Source: Aeromonas allosaccharophila
GTDB taxonomy: Bacteria > Pseudomonadota > Gammaproteobacteria > Enterobacterales > Aeromonadaceae
Direction of reading: 5' to 3'
Length of the DNA stretch: 64,000 nt
Assembly (NCBI RefSeq): GCF_000819685.1
Contig: NZ_CDBR01000034.1
Coordinates: 62,001-126,000 of the forward strand
Within the stretch, counting starts at the first letter, position 1. Each line of letters starts with the position of its first letter. Below, piece by piece: positions 38,454 through 46,982 of this stretch. Made by a program: the position numbers and the translations under genes. The notes beneath the pieces were generated by a model. It searched no databases. It saw only the letters and a list, made by a program, of their open reading frames with translations, and was not told the origin of the DNA.

Positions 38454-38558
38454 TCAGTCTCCAAACCGCATGCGGGGGTCAACAGGAGGTGCAACGCAGA
38501 TATCGGAGACGATAGAACGTGATGTCAGCATCGGCATAGCAAGAGGGATCTGGTTCAT
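38454..38558 (-). pseudogene. second duplicate of the yejB 3' end (34-codon micro-ORF)
   Basis: From ATG 38558 it reads MNQIPLAMPMLTSRSIVSD, then ICVAPPVDPRMRFGD-stop. The yejB end is SDICVALVDPRVRFGE-stop. It has one extra codon and several substitutions, more diverged than the other copy. Its stop TGA is followed by CC and the yejE ATG, so TTTGGAGACTGACC provides the ribosome site for yejE. Confidence 0.85.
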
Positions 38559-38560
38559 GG

Positions 38561-38662
38561 TCACTCTCCAAACCGTACGCGGGGATCAACAAGAGCCACG
38601 CAGATATCGGAGACGATAGGACGTGATATCAGCATCGGCATGGCAAGAGAGTTCTGGTTCAT
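38561..38662 (-). pseudogene. first duplicate of the yejB 3' end (33-codon micro-ORF)
   Basis: From ATG 38662 it reads MNQNSLAMPMLISRPIVSD, then ICVALVDPRVRFGE-stop. The last 16 residues equal the real YejB end. The ATG follows the yejB stop by two bases (TGAACATG), with GGAG in the yejB tail as ribosome site, so translation of this micro-ORF is likely even if its product has no function. The upstream arm GCCATGCCGAT can pair with ATCTGCGTGGC within the copy. Confidence 0.87.
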
Positions 38663-38664
38663 GT

Positions 38665-39690
38665 TCACTCTCCAAACCGTACGCGGGGATCAACAAGGGC
38701 CACGCAGATATCGGAGACGATATTGCCGATCAGCATCAGCATGGAGGTGATGGCCAGAATGCCCATGACGGTGGGGTAATCCCGCTCGACGATCGCCTCG
38801 TAACCGAGCAGGCCGATACCGTCGATGTTGAAGATGGTCTCGATGAGGAAGGAGCCGCCAAAGAAGACGGTGAGCACAGACCCCAGGTGACTGGCGATGG
38901 GGATCAGGCTGTTGCGCATGGCATGGTCGGTGACCGCCTTGCGAAACGGCAACCCCTTGGCCACGGCGGTACGCACATAATCCGCCGACAGATTCTCCAT
39001 CAGGCTGTTTTTCATGGTCATGGTCAGGATGGCGAAATCCCCGATGGCGTAGGCGATGAGCGGCAGCAGGGCATGGGCAAAGACGGTGCGGATCTGATCC
39101 CAGCTGCTCTCCATGTACTCAAAGTCATCCCCCGGAAAACCGCCCATGGGCAGCCACTCCAGATGGAAGGCGAAGACGGTGATGAGGAAGATCCCTACCA
39201 CGTAGGCGGGCAGGGCATAGGCCATGTAGATAAGCATGGAGCTTAACGAGTCGAAGCGGCTGTTGTGCCTGAGCGCCTTGGCCACCCCGAGCGGGATGGA
39301 GACCGCATAGCTCAGCAGAAAGGTCGCCAGTCCGAAAAAGGCGGTGACGGGCAGCCGATCCTTGATGAGGTCCCACACCGGCTCGTAATAGCGGGTCGAT
39401 TCGCCCAGATCCAGCACCGCCAGCTTCTGCAGCCACTCCCAATAGGCGACCAGCATCGGCTTGTCGAGGCCATAGAAGGCCTTGAGCTCCTCGATCTGTT
39501 CATCGGAGAGGGCCTGCGCCCCCTTGCTGCCGCTGGAGCGGCCAGATTCATTCTGGGAAACCTGGGCTTGCAGCAGCATGCGTTCGACCGGACCGCCCGG
39601 CACGAAACGGGTGATGGTGAAGACGAGCAGGGTGATACCGAGAAACGTCGGGATGATCAAAAGCATCCGGCGTAGGAAATACGACAGCAT
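38665..39690 (-). CDS. yejB: YejB-like peptide ABC permease
   Basis: 341 residues from ATG 39690 (MLSYFLRRMLLIIPTFLGIT). A six-helix permease of the DppB/OppB type, with FVPGGPVERML near the N-terminus, an insert of about 40 residues, LPVTAFFGLATFLLSYAVSIPLGV, and VAKGLPFRKAVTDHAMRNSLIP (EAA loop). The end IVSDICVALVDPRVRFGE matches the family. It is the first gene of the importer operon and is followed by two copies of its own 3' end. Confidence 0.92.
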   Translation of the reverse strand: MLSYFLRRMLLIIPTFLGITLLVFTITRFVPGGPVERMLLQAQVSQNESGRSSGSKGAQALSDEQIEELKAFYGLDKPMLVAYWEWLQKLAVLDLGESTRYYEPVWDLIKDRLPVTAFFGLATFLLSYAVSIPLGVAKALRHNSRFDSLSSMLIYMAYALPAYVVGIFLITVFAFHLEWLPMGGFPGDDFEYMESSWDQIRTVFAHALLPLIAYAIGDFAILTMTMKNSLMENLSADYVRTAVAKGLPFRKAVTDHAMRNSLIPIASHLGSVLTVFFGGSFLIETIFNIDGIGLLGYEAIVERDYPTVMGILAITSMLMLIGNIVSDICVALVDPRVRFGE

Positions 39691-40429
39691 GGTGGAACCT
39701 CGTCCTTGTTGTTCTTTTTTGCGGCCAGTCAAATCCGGTGACGGGCCTGTCCTTCCTGGCATTACGCGCTGGATTGGTTGCCAAACAGCAGACAATCCGC
39801 TTGGCCACTGTAAAAGCTCTGCAACAAAAATCAAGTACAAGGAAATGGAAAACTGGGACAAATGACCCGCTGAGACCAAAAGCGCCGAAAAATGATGTTT
39901 TTTATCTGAAAAGTGAAAATCAAAACAAAACGCTACTGCTCAACATTATTTTAAAAAATATAAACGGCTGTTTGTTTAAGTTTTAAATGTCTTTAAGTTG
40001 TTGATTATTAATGTTTTTGTTTGGGCTGCAAAATTAAAGGAAAACGATATCATCTCGACAATTTTATCTGTTACCCCCATGAGAACGGTCAGGTTCAATC
40101 CTCATGAAGTTAGTGTTTTATTCTTATTAAGGCCGATAAATCAAAATAAGATATAAACGGACAGCACGTTAACTAATAAGTTCATCAAATTTTAATTCAG
40201 CGCCATTTACGTCATTTAACAATATTTTTACATTGCGAGGGTTGTTTTTGGTAGAATTATTCACTAATTATGCCGGTCAAAATTAATACACTCCGCTTAT
40301 TCTACGCCCGACCTCGCCGCCCCCCAGCTCCATTGACGCCGCTAGTCAAAGATTGATAAGCCTTACACATCGCTCCAAAGAGGGCGGTATCAGGAAGCAA
40401 ACAATAAACAACCAGGAAGGATATAAGCG
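39691..40429. other. 739-bp AT-rich intergenic region
   Basis: Separates the divergent yejB and TonB-receptor genes. No ORF with a plausible ribosome site. It is much more AT-rich than its surroundings from about 39890 on, with a short inverted repeat CATGAG/CTCATG near 40078-40107. A weak -10 (TAGAAT, near 40252) may serve the receptor. I looked for a Fur box (GATAATGATTATC type) and did not find one. Confidence 0.7.
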
Positions 40430-43063
40430 ATGCTTAGGAAGAGCAGAATCTCTGCTGCGATTGCGTTCGCCTTGGCGAGCCTTGCGGCGGCCCCATCCGT
40501 ATCTGCCGAAGAAGGGCAGAACGTCGAAAAACTGCAGAAAATCAAAGTCACTGGCTCCCGTATCTCTCGTGTTGAAGTTGAGACCGCGCAACCTGTACAG
40601 GTGATGAGCAAGGCCGATATCGAACGAAGTGGTTTAACGTCTGTTGGCGATATTCTGCAGCGCATTCCAGCTATTTCTGGTCAGGCGCAAAGTACATCTG
40701 TGAACAACGGTGGCAATGGTACAGTTACCGTAAACCTTCGAGGTTTGGGCACTCAAAGAACGTTGGTGTTGGTGAATGGCAGAAGAATGGTCTATGGCGG
40801 GTCGGGCGCGAACTCATCGGTTGATCTGAATACTATTCCTGTTGCGATTATCGAGCGTGTTGAGATCCTTAAAAATGGAGCATCTTCCATTTATGGTGCT
40901 GATGCTGTGGGCGGTGTGGTGAACATTATCACCAAGACTGGATTTGATGGATTTGAGCTGAATGGTCAAATTGGTCAAACCAGTAAGTCAGATGCAGAAG
41001 CGCACGATGTGAATATGGTCGCAGGTGGCTCAACTGATGTTTCCAACTATGTTTTCTCAGCGGGTCTCGTTGAAGAGAAAGAAGCGATGGCCGGAGCTCG
41101 CTCTTTTTCCAATGTCGATTATGAGCATGATGGTGCAGGAGGCCAGTATATTGGTGGTAGTAGTCGTGTGCCTTGGGGCTACTTCAAAACAAGTCAGGGG
41201 GTTCTGACAAAGGGGCCTGAAGGTAGCACTAACCTTCGGCCATATGATTCTGTCGCGGATGCCTACAATTATGCTCCGGAGAATTATTTAAAAACGCCAA
41301 GCAAGCGTTGGTACACATCTTTCTTCGGAGATCGTTCTCTGGGACAATTGGGTGTACTGGGTGAAACAAGATTTTTCTCTGAGGCATCATATTTAAATCG
41401 TCAGTCAGATTATTTGTTGGCCGCGACACCATTGGCTTCTGGCACTGATGGTTTGAATCCAATCTCGAAAGATAATGCATTCAATACAACTGGTGAAGAT
41501 ATAGCTGATTGGCGGTATCGCACTATTGAAGCCGGTGGTCGAAATCGGATGTTTGACTCATCGACTAGCCGATTGGTATTAGGTTTTGATGGGCAACTTG
41601 AAAACTCCTGGACTTGGGATACCGCGTTTGTGTATGGCAAGACCAAAACCACCGAGTCTGAACAAAATGTATTCATGAAGGACCGCATTAATAATGCCAT
41701 CGGTGCAACATCTGCGGATGGCAAGCAGTGCCTTGACTCTGGTGGAAAAGTGATTGCTGGTTGTGTGCCCTGGAACTTGTTTGGGGGTGGTGGCCTAAGT
41801 CAAGACGCGATCAAGTATGCGAGTTTTACCCGTAATGACAATGGTTCAAATGAGCAGCAGTCATTGGAGTTTAACTTGTCTGGTGATTTGCTCGAGTGGC
41901 AAGCCGGCACTATCGGGTTTGCTACCGGCTATCAGGTACGCAAGGAAAGTGGTGAAACTAATCCAGATGCATTGGTATCCCTGGGTAATGCAACTGGTAA
42001 TGCAGAAACCGCCACCAAGGGGAGCTATGATGTTAACTCTTTGTATGGCGAGTTGATCGTTCCACTGTTGTCAGATAAGCCGTTTGTAGAGTCCTTGGAA
42101 GCGAGTGTCTCTTCACGCTATGATAATTACAGCTCATTTGGTGACAATATCGCAATGGGTTATAGCATTACCTATCGTCCATATAGTGACCTGATGTTGC
42201 GTGGTACTTATTCTGATGTGTTCAGAGCGCCGACAATCTCTGATCTGTATAGCGGTAAATCACAGAGCTTTGATCCATTAACTGATCCTACAGGGCAAGA
42301 TGATGACCCGCAAAAACCAGTTTACTACGGTGGTAATAGCGAGCTAAAACCAGAACAAGGATATAGTACCTCTTTGGGGGCGGTATATTCCCCTTCGTAT
42401 ATAGAAAATGCATCTCTGACAGTCGATCTCTGGTCGGTTAAACTGGATGACGTCATTGATGTTGTTAATCCTCAGTATATGTTGGATCAGTGTTTTTCTA
42501 GTGGCCAGTTCTGCGACAAGATAGATCGCGCGCCAGATGGAAAAATAATGGGAATCGATGCCACCTATGCAAATTTGAATTCGTTGGAAACCAATGGCGT
42601 AGATTTTAATGTTAAATATGCCTACGACTTCGATTTTGCAATGCTTGCCGCTAACTGGGAAAACTCATATTTAAAGAAATATGAGGTGACTCAGCCAAAT
42701 GGTGAAACACTGGATTATGCGGGCACGTTTGTGAGCGACCAAATTGGCAATTATTCAAAGTGGCGCTCAACAATGTCACTGGATCTGTTTAATGAAAAAG
42801 TGGGAGGAAGTTGGTCTGCTCGTTATATTAAAGGTGTTACTTATACGGCAGATGACATAGATTTTAATGTCCCTAGTATGGTTTACCATGATTTGAATGC
42901 GCGTTATCAGGTGACTAAAGCCTTGCGTTTGACCACCGGGATTAATAACGTGTTTGACAAAACACCACCACTTATCTTGAATGCGCTGTCAGCGAATACA
43001 GATACCGTTACTTATGATGTGCTCGGTAGAACTTATTACCTGAGAGCGAACTACAAGTTCTAA
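40430..43063 (+). CDS. TonB-dependent outer-membrane receptor
   Basis: 877 residues. Signal peptide (MLRKSRISAAIAFALASLAAAPSVSA), a TonB-box-like region (KLQKIKVTGSRISRVEVE), a plug domain (SVGDILQRIPAISGQ, VNLRGLGTQRTLVLVNGRRM, GASSIYGADAVGGVVNIITKTG) and a 22-strand-type barrel ending in a terminal aromatic (YYLRANYKF). Long extracellular loops contain cysteine pairs (KQCLDSGGKVIAGCVPW; DQCFSSGQFCDKI). The plug resembles receptors of gut and marine bacteria for large organic ligands; the ligand is unknown. Base composition and codon use are distinctly more AT-rich than neighbours. Confidence 0.93.
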   Translation: MLRKSRISAAIAFALASLAAAPSVSAEEGQNVEKLQKIKVTGSRISRVEVETAQPVQVMSKADIERSGLTSVGDILQRIPAISGQAQSTSVNNGGNGTVTVNLRGLGTQRTLVLVNGRRMVYGGSGANSSVDLNTIPVAIIERVEILKNGASSIYGADAVGGVVNIITKTGFDGFELNGQIGQTSKSDAEAHDVNMVAGGSTDVSNYVFSAGLVEEKEAMAGARSFSNVDYEHDGAGGQYIGGSSRVPWGYFKTSQGVLTKGPEGSTNLRPYDSVADAYNYAPENYLKTPSKRWYTSFFGDRSLGQLGVLGETRFFSEASYLNRQSDYLLAATPLASGTDGLNPISKDNAFNTTGEDIADWRYRTIEAGGRNRMFDSSTSRLVLGFDGQLENSWTWDTAFVYGKTKTTESEQNVFMKDRINNAIGATSADGKQCLDSGGKVIAGCVPWNLFGGGGLSQDAIKYASFTRNDNGSNEQQSLEFNLSGDLLEWQAGTIGFATGYQVRKESGETNPDALVSLGNATGNAETATKGSYDVNSLYGELIVPLLSDKPFVESLEASVSSRYDNYSSFGDNIAMGYSITYRPYSDLMLRGTYSDVFRAPTISDLYSGKSQSFDPLTDPTGQDDDPQKPVYYGGNSELKPEQGYSTSLGAVYSPSYIENASLTVDLWSVKLDDVIDVVNPQYMLDQCFSSGQFCDKIDRAPDGKIMGIDATYANLNSLETNGVDFNVKYAYDFDFAMLAANWENSYLKKYEVTQPNGETLDYAGTFVSDQIGNYSKWRSTMSLDLFNEKVGGSWSARYIKGVTYTADDIDFNVPSMVYHDLNARYQVTKALRLTTGINNVFDKTPPLILNALSANTDTVTYDVLGRTYYLRANYKF

Positions 43064-43171
43064 TCAACCCCGTTGATATACAACCTCAGCCGGCCCGGTC
43101 GGGTCGGCTGTGCCCAACGTCCAAGGAAGTTACGGAGATAGGGTAATCCTATGAAGACAAGGACCATTACA

Positions 43172-43936
43172 ATGAAGAAAGCGCTCCTTGGCAGCCTGGT
43201 TTCGGCCGCCTTGTTGACCAGCTTCAATCTGAGTGCCGCTACTGCCGGTCAGGCTGTGGACGCTCAAGCCGCCACCAATAATGCATCCAAAGTTTCCCAG
43301 CAGAAGATCGACAGCTATGCCGAATCTGCCGAATCTGCACTGGCCCAGTACAAGGCCGCCCTGCGGCAGGTCGACAGTCTGCGCACCTACAACGAGCAGG
43401 TGAGCAAGATGGTCGAGTCCCAGAGCGCCGAGCTGGCGTCGATGCAAAAGCAGATCGCCCAGATCGATCAGACCAGCACCGAAGTGGTGCCCCTGATGCT
43501 CAAGATGATCGACTCCCTCGAACAGTTTGTGTCACTGGATCTGCCGTTCCAGAAGGTCGAGCGGGAGGACCGCGTAGCGGCCCTGACCGACTTGATGAAC
43601 CGGGCCGATGTCACCATCTCCGAGAAGTACCGCAAGATCCTGGAGGCCTACCAGATCGAGGAGGGCTTCAGCCGCACCATCGAGTCCTACAAGGCGAGCC
43701 TGGACAAGGATGGCAGCGAGAAGACCTACGAGTTCCTGCGCGTCGGCCGTATCGCCCTGCTCTACCAGTCCCCGGATGGCAATGAGACCGGCATGTGGAA
43801 CAAGAAGACCCGCCAGTGGGAAGAGTTGCCCCAGGAGTATCGCAGTGCGGTTGAACAGGGCCTTCGCATCGCCAAGAAGCAGGCGCCTCCTGCGCTGATC
43901 AAGCTGCCGGTTCAAACTGCGGAGAAAGCATCATGA
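43172..43936 (+). CDS. DUF3450 periplasmic protein of the TonB2 system
   Basis: 254 residues. Signal peptide (MKKALLGSLVSAALLTSFNLSA), a long coiled coil (SQQKIDSYAESAESALAQYKAAL through ASMQKQIAQIDQTS), then a conserved C-terminal part with RVGRIALLYQSPDGNETGMW, typical of DUF3450. Such proteins are found at the head of ttpC-exbB2-exbD2-tonB2 operons in vibrios. ATG 43172 has AAGGA 8 bases upstream; ATG 43151 is in frame but poorly placed. Its end overlaps ttpC by 4 bases. Confidence 0.9.
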   Translation: MKKALLGSLVSAALLTSFNLSAATAGQAVDAQAATNNASKVSQQKIDSYAESAESALAQYKAALRQVDSLRTYNEQVSKMVESQSAELASMQKQIAQIDQTSTEVVPLMLKMIDSLEQFVSLDLPFQKVEREDRVAALTDLMNRADVTISEKYRKILEAYQIEEGFSRTIESYKASLDKDGSEKTYEFLRVGRIALLYQSPDGNETGMWNKKTRQWEELPQEYRSAVEQGLRIAKKQAPPALIKLPVQTAEKAS

Positions 43937-45306
43937 AAGGAATCAAACTTGCTATTGCCTCCCTGATTGCGGGAGCAACCCTGGTCACCCTGCCGGTGAC
44001 CGCCGCCGAAAAACCGGTGGATCTCAATGCGCTGCTGAACCAGGTCAAGGCCTCTAGCCTGAGTGAATCCCAACTCAACAAGGAGCGGGAAGCCCGCTTC
44101 CTGGCTGACAAGAACGAGCAGGGGGCGCTGCTGGCCAAGGCCAAGGCCGAGCTGGCTGCCGAAACCTCCAAGGGCGAGCAGCTCAAGGCGACCTTTGATG
44201 CCAACGACAAGCAGCTGACCGAGCTGACTGAAACTCTGCGCCAGCGTTCCGGCAACATGGGCGAGATGTTTGGTGTGCTGCGTCAGTTTGCCGGGGAGTT
44301 CAAGGGGATCTTCAACGCCTCCGCTCGTCGGGTCGAGCATCCGGAGCAATCCGCCCTGTTGACCCGTTTGGCCGAGAGTAAAGAGCTCCCCTCCAGCGAT
44401 GATCTGGAAGCGTTCTGGACCACTACCCTCAGCCGCATGGTGGACGGTGGCAAGGTGAGCCAGATCCCGGCGACCGTGGTCTACGGCGAAGGCAACCAGG
44501 CCGAGAAGACCGTCACCCAAATCGGCGAGTTCAACACTGTCTCCGAAGGCAAGTACCTCACCTTTGTGCCGGAGACCGGTAAATTCGAGCAGCTCTCCCG
44601 TCAACCGGAGAAGAGCGTGCTGGCTCCCATCGCCGAGTTTGAACAGGGCGGTGACGGGGTCAAGCCCATCTTTATCGACCCGTCTCGCGGCGTGATCCTC
44701 TCCCTGCTGGTGCAGTCACCGACCCTCAAGGAGCGTATCGATCAGGGTGGTTCCGTGGGTTATGTGATCCTGGCATTGGGGGTAATCGGTACCCTGCTGG
44801 CCATCTTCTGCGGTATCCGCCTGTCGCTGATCGGCTCGTCCATGCGCAAGCAGCTGAAATCCGATCAGATCATCAAGGGCAACCCCATTGGTGACATGCT
44901 GGGGGCCTACCAGAACCATCGCGGTGACAACATCGAGGATCTGGAGTCCAAGCTCGACGAGATCATCCTGCGCAACGTGCCCAAGTTCGAGAAAGGCATC
45001 AGCCTCATCAAGCTGATCGCCTCCGTCGCGCCGCTGCTGGGTCTGCTCGGTACCGTGGTGGGGATGATCGCCACCTTCCAGGCCATTACCCTGTTCGGTA
45101 CCGGCGATCCCAAGCTGATGGCGGGCGGTATCTCCGAGGCGCTGGTGACCACCATGCAGGGTTTGGTCGTCGCGGTGCCCATGCTGTTCCTCTACACCAT
45201 TGTACAGACCCAGAGCCGTCGTCTGATCCAGGTGCTGGAAGAGCAGAGTGCCGGTTTCGTCGCCCGTTATCAGGAACGTCTGCACGCCTCCAAAGCCGCA
45301 GCGTAA
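43933..45306 (+). CDS. ttpC: TtpC-like MotA/TolQ/ExbB-family protein
   Basis: 457 residues. Signal peptide (LAIASLIAGATLVTLPVTAA), a coiled-coil periplasmic region (about 30-260), then a MotA/ExbB domain with three transmembrane helices (GYVILALGVIGTLLAIFCGI; LIKLIASVAPLLGLLGTVVGMIATF; ALVTTMQGLVVAVPMLFLYTI). This architecture is that of Vibrio TtpC, a required extra component of the TonB2 energy-transducing complex. ATGA overlap with the previous gene. Confidence 0.9.
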   Translation: MKGIKLAIASLIAGATLVTLPVTAAEKPVDLNALLNQVKASSLSESQLNKEREARFLADKNEQGALLAKAKAELAAETSKGEQLKATFDANDKQLTELTETLRQRSGNMGEMFGVLRQFAGEFKGIFNASARRVEHPEQSALLTRLAESKELPSSDDLEAFWTTTLSRMVDGGKVSQIPATVVYGEGNQAEKTVTQIGEFNTVSEGKYLTFVPETGKFEQLSRQPEKSVLAPIAEFEQGGDGVKPIFIDPSRGVILSLLVQSPTLKERIDQGGSVGYVILALGVIGTLLAIFCGIRLSLIGSSMRKQLKSDQIIKGNPIGDMLGAYQNHRGDNIEDLESKLDEIILRNVPKFEKGISLIKLIASVAPLLGLLGTVVGMIATFQAITLFGTGDPKLMAGGISEALVTTMQGLVVAVPMLFLYTIVQTQSRRLIQVLEEQSAGFVARYQERLHASKAAA

Positions 45307-45316
45307 GGAGTCACCC

Positions 45317-45844
45317 ATGTGGTTCTGGTTGATTGAAGAAGTCGAGTCGGTCCGCCGGTTTTTGGGATTGGGGGGTGATGTACTGGTCGCCCTGTTCTTC
45401 CTGACCCTGATGATGTGGGCCCTGTTGCTGGAGCGCTGGTTCTACTTCATGGCGGTCTACCCCAAGCAGGTGAAGCAGACCAAGGCCACCTGGCTGGCCC
45501 GTACCGATCATCTCTCCTGGTCTGCCAGGCAGATCCGGCGCGAGCTGGTCTCACGGGTCGCCATGGCGGTGGACAAGGGGATGCCGGTCATCAAGGTGCT
45601 GATCGCTCTCTGCCCGTTGATGGGGTTGCTCGGTACCGTGGTGGGGATGGTGCAGGTGTTTGACACCCTGGCCATCACCGGCACCGGTTCGCCGCGGGCG
45701 ATGGCATCGGGGATCTCCAAGGCAACGGTACCGACCATGGCGGGCATGATCGCCGCCCTTTCCGGCCTGTTTTTTGTCAACCAGCTCGATCACAAGGCCA
45801 AACTGGCGGTGCAAAAGCTGGAAGACAACCTGAAACACGGTTGA
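45317..45844 (+). CDS. exbB: ExbB-family proton-channel protein of the TonB2 system
   Basis: 175 residues, three transmembrane helices, no periplasmic extension. Motif CPLMGLLGTVVGMVQVFDTLA and SKATVPTMAGMIAALSGLFF are the channel helices. ATG 45317 follows AAGGAG by 6 bases. The short form fits ExbB2 of vibrios. Confidence 0.93.
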   Translation: MWFWLIEEVESVRRFLGLGGDVLVALFFLTLMMWALLLERWFYFMAVYPKQVKQTKATWLARTDHLSWSARQIRRELVSRVAMAVDKGMPVIKVLIALCPLMGLLGTVVGMVQVFDTLAITGTGSPRAMASGISKATVPTMAGMIAALSGLFFVNQLDHKAKLAVQKLEDNLKHG

Positions 45845-45911
45845 TGCAGGATGCATACCCCCGGCGAGGCATGGCCTGCCGGGGGCACAGAACAAGCAAG
45901 GAGTTTCTGCT

Positions 45912-46319
45912 ATGAGAAAACGTTACAGCGACAGCGGTGCTGACGAGGCGGCTATCGATTTGACCCCCATGCTGGACATAGTGTTCATCATGCTGATCTT
46001 CTTCATCGTCACCACCTCCTTCGTCAAGGAGTCCGGTGTCGAGATCAACCGTCCGAGTGCCAGCACGGCCGAGACGGTGAAGAAGGGCAATATCATGGTC
46101 GCGGTGCGCGAAAACGGTCAGGTCTGGGTCGACAAGCGGGTGGTCGAGGTGGGGGCGGTACGCGCCAACATCGAGCGGCTGCGGGCCGAAAACCCGGAGA
46201 GTGCCGTGGTGATCCAGGCCGATAACGAATCCCGTTCCGGTCTGGTGGTGCAGGTCATGGATCAGATCCGCATGGCCGGTGTCCAGAACATCTCCATCGC
46301 GGCAGACAAGAGCAGCTGA
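45912..46319 (+). CDS. exbD: ExbD-family protein of the TonB2 system
   Basis: 135 residues. A single N-terminal transmembrane helix with the essential Asp (IDLTPMLDIVFIMLIFFIV; DLTPMLD) and a periplasmic C-terminal domain. Works with ExbB to use the proton gradient. SD AAGGAG 10 bases upstream of the ATG. Confidence 0.95.
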   Translation: MRKRYSDSGADEAAIDLTPMLDIVFIMLIFFIVTTSFVKESGVEINRPSASTAETVKKGNIMVAVRENGQVWVDKRVVEVGAVRANIERLRAENPESAVVIQADNESRSGLVVQVMDQIRMAGVQNISIAADKSS

Positions 46320-46335
46320 TGCCGGAGAGAGACCT

Positions 46336-46971
46336 ATGAGATACCTGATATCGTTGGCGGTCTCCTGTGTGGTGGTGTTCTTTCTGTTTCTGGGAATGAA
46401 CAAGCTGATCACACCGGATCACCGGGAGCTGGTGGAGAAGGATGACGTCACCATGACCGATTTCATCCGCCTCAAGCCCCAGGAGACCCTGCAAGAGAAA
46501 CAGCGGGAGCTGCCCAAACCGCCGCCGCCCAAGCGTCCGCCGCCTCCTCCCGAGATGGAAGTGGCCAGCACGGATCGGCCGAAGATGGATAGCGCGCCGA
46601 TGGACATGCCCAAGCTCGACATCCCGGTCAACATCGGTGGTGGCAACGCGCTGGGGGCCTACAGCACCGGCGGCGGTGGTGGCGGCGTCGGTGGCAACAA
46701 CGGCGCCATTCCGCTGGCAACCTTCGAGCCCATGATGCCCCGCAAGGCGGCACTGGCGGGGCTGGCCTCCGGCAAGGTGCTGGTGGAGTTCACCGTCACC
46801 GAGCGCGGCACCGTCAGCAACGTGCGGATCGTCAAGGAAGAGCCGCGCAGCTATGACCTCGGCAAAGAGGCGCGCAAAACCATCGCCAAGTGGACGTTCA
46901 AACCGGCCATGGTGGATGGCAAGCCGCAGGCGAGCCGGATGCAGCAAGAGATCGAGTTTGCGGTCAACTAA
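46336..46971 (+). CDS. tonB: TonB-family energy transducer (TonB2 type)
   Basis: 211 residues. N-terminal helix (YLISLAVSCVVVFFLFLGM), a short Pro-rich linker (LPKPPPPKRPPPPPEME), a Gly-rich stretch (STGGGGGGVGGNN) and a C-terminal TonB domain (ALAGLASGKVLVEFTVTERG, and WTFKPAMVDGKPQ). The short linker fits TonB2 types. It contacts the TonB box of receptors such as the one upstream. Confidence 0.93.
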   Translation: MRYLISLAVSCVVVFFLFLGMNKLITPDHRELVEKDDVTMTDFIRLKPQETLQEKQRELPKPPPPKRPPPPPEMEVASTDRPKMDSAPMDMPKLDIPVNIGGGNALGAYSTGGGGGGVGGNNGAIPLATFEPMMPRKAALAGLASGKVLVEFTVTERGTVSNVRIVKEEPRSYDLGKEARKTIAKWTFKPAMVDGKPQASRMQQEIEFAVN

Positions 46972-46982
46972 GGAAGGTGGCG

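Noticed and set aside
40000-40429. Fur box for the TonB receptor
   Set aside because: No sequence close to GATAATGATTATCATTATC; AT-richness alone is not evidence.
43151-43171. Upstream ATG for the DUF3450 gene
   Set aside because: In frame, but the nearest GGAG is 14 bases away, and the signal peptide begins properly at 43172.
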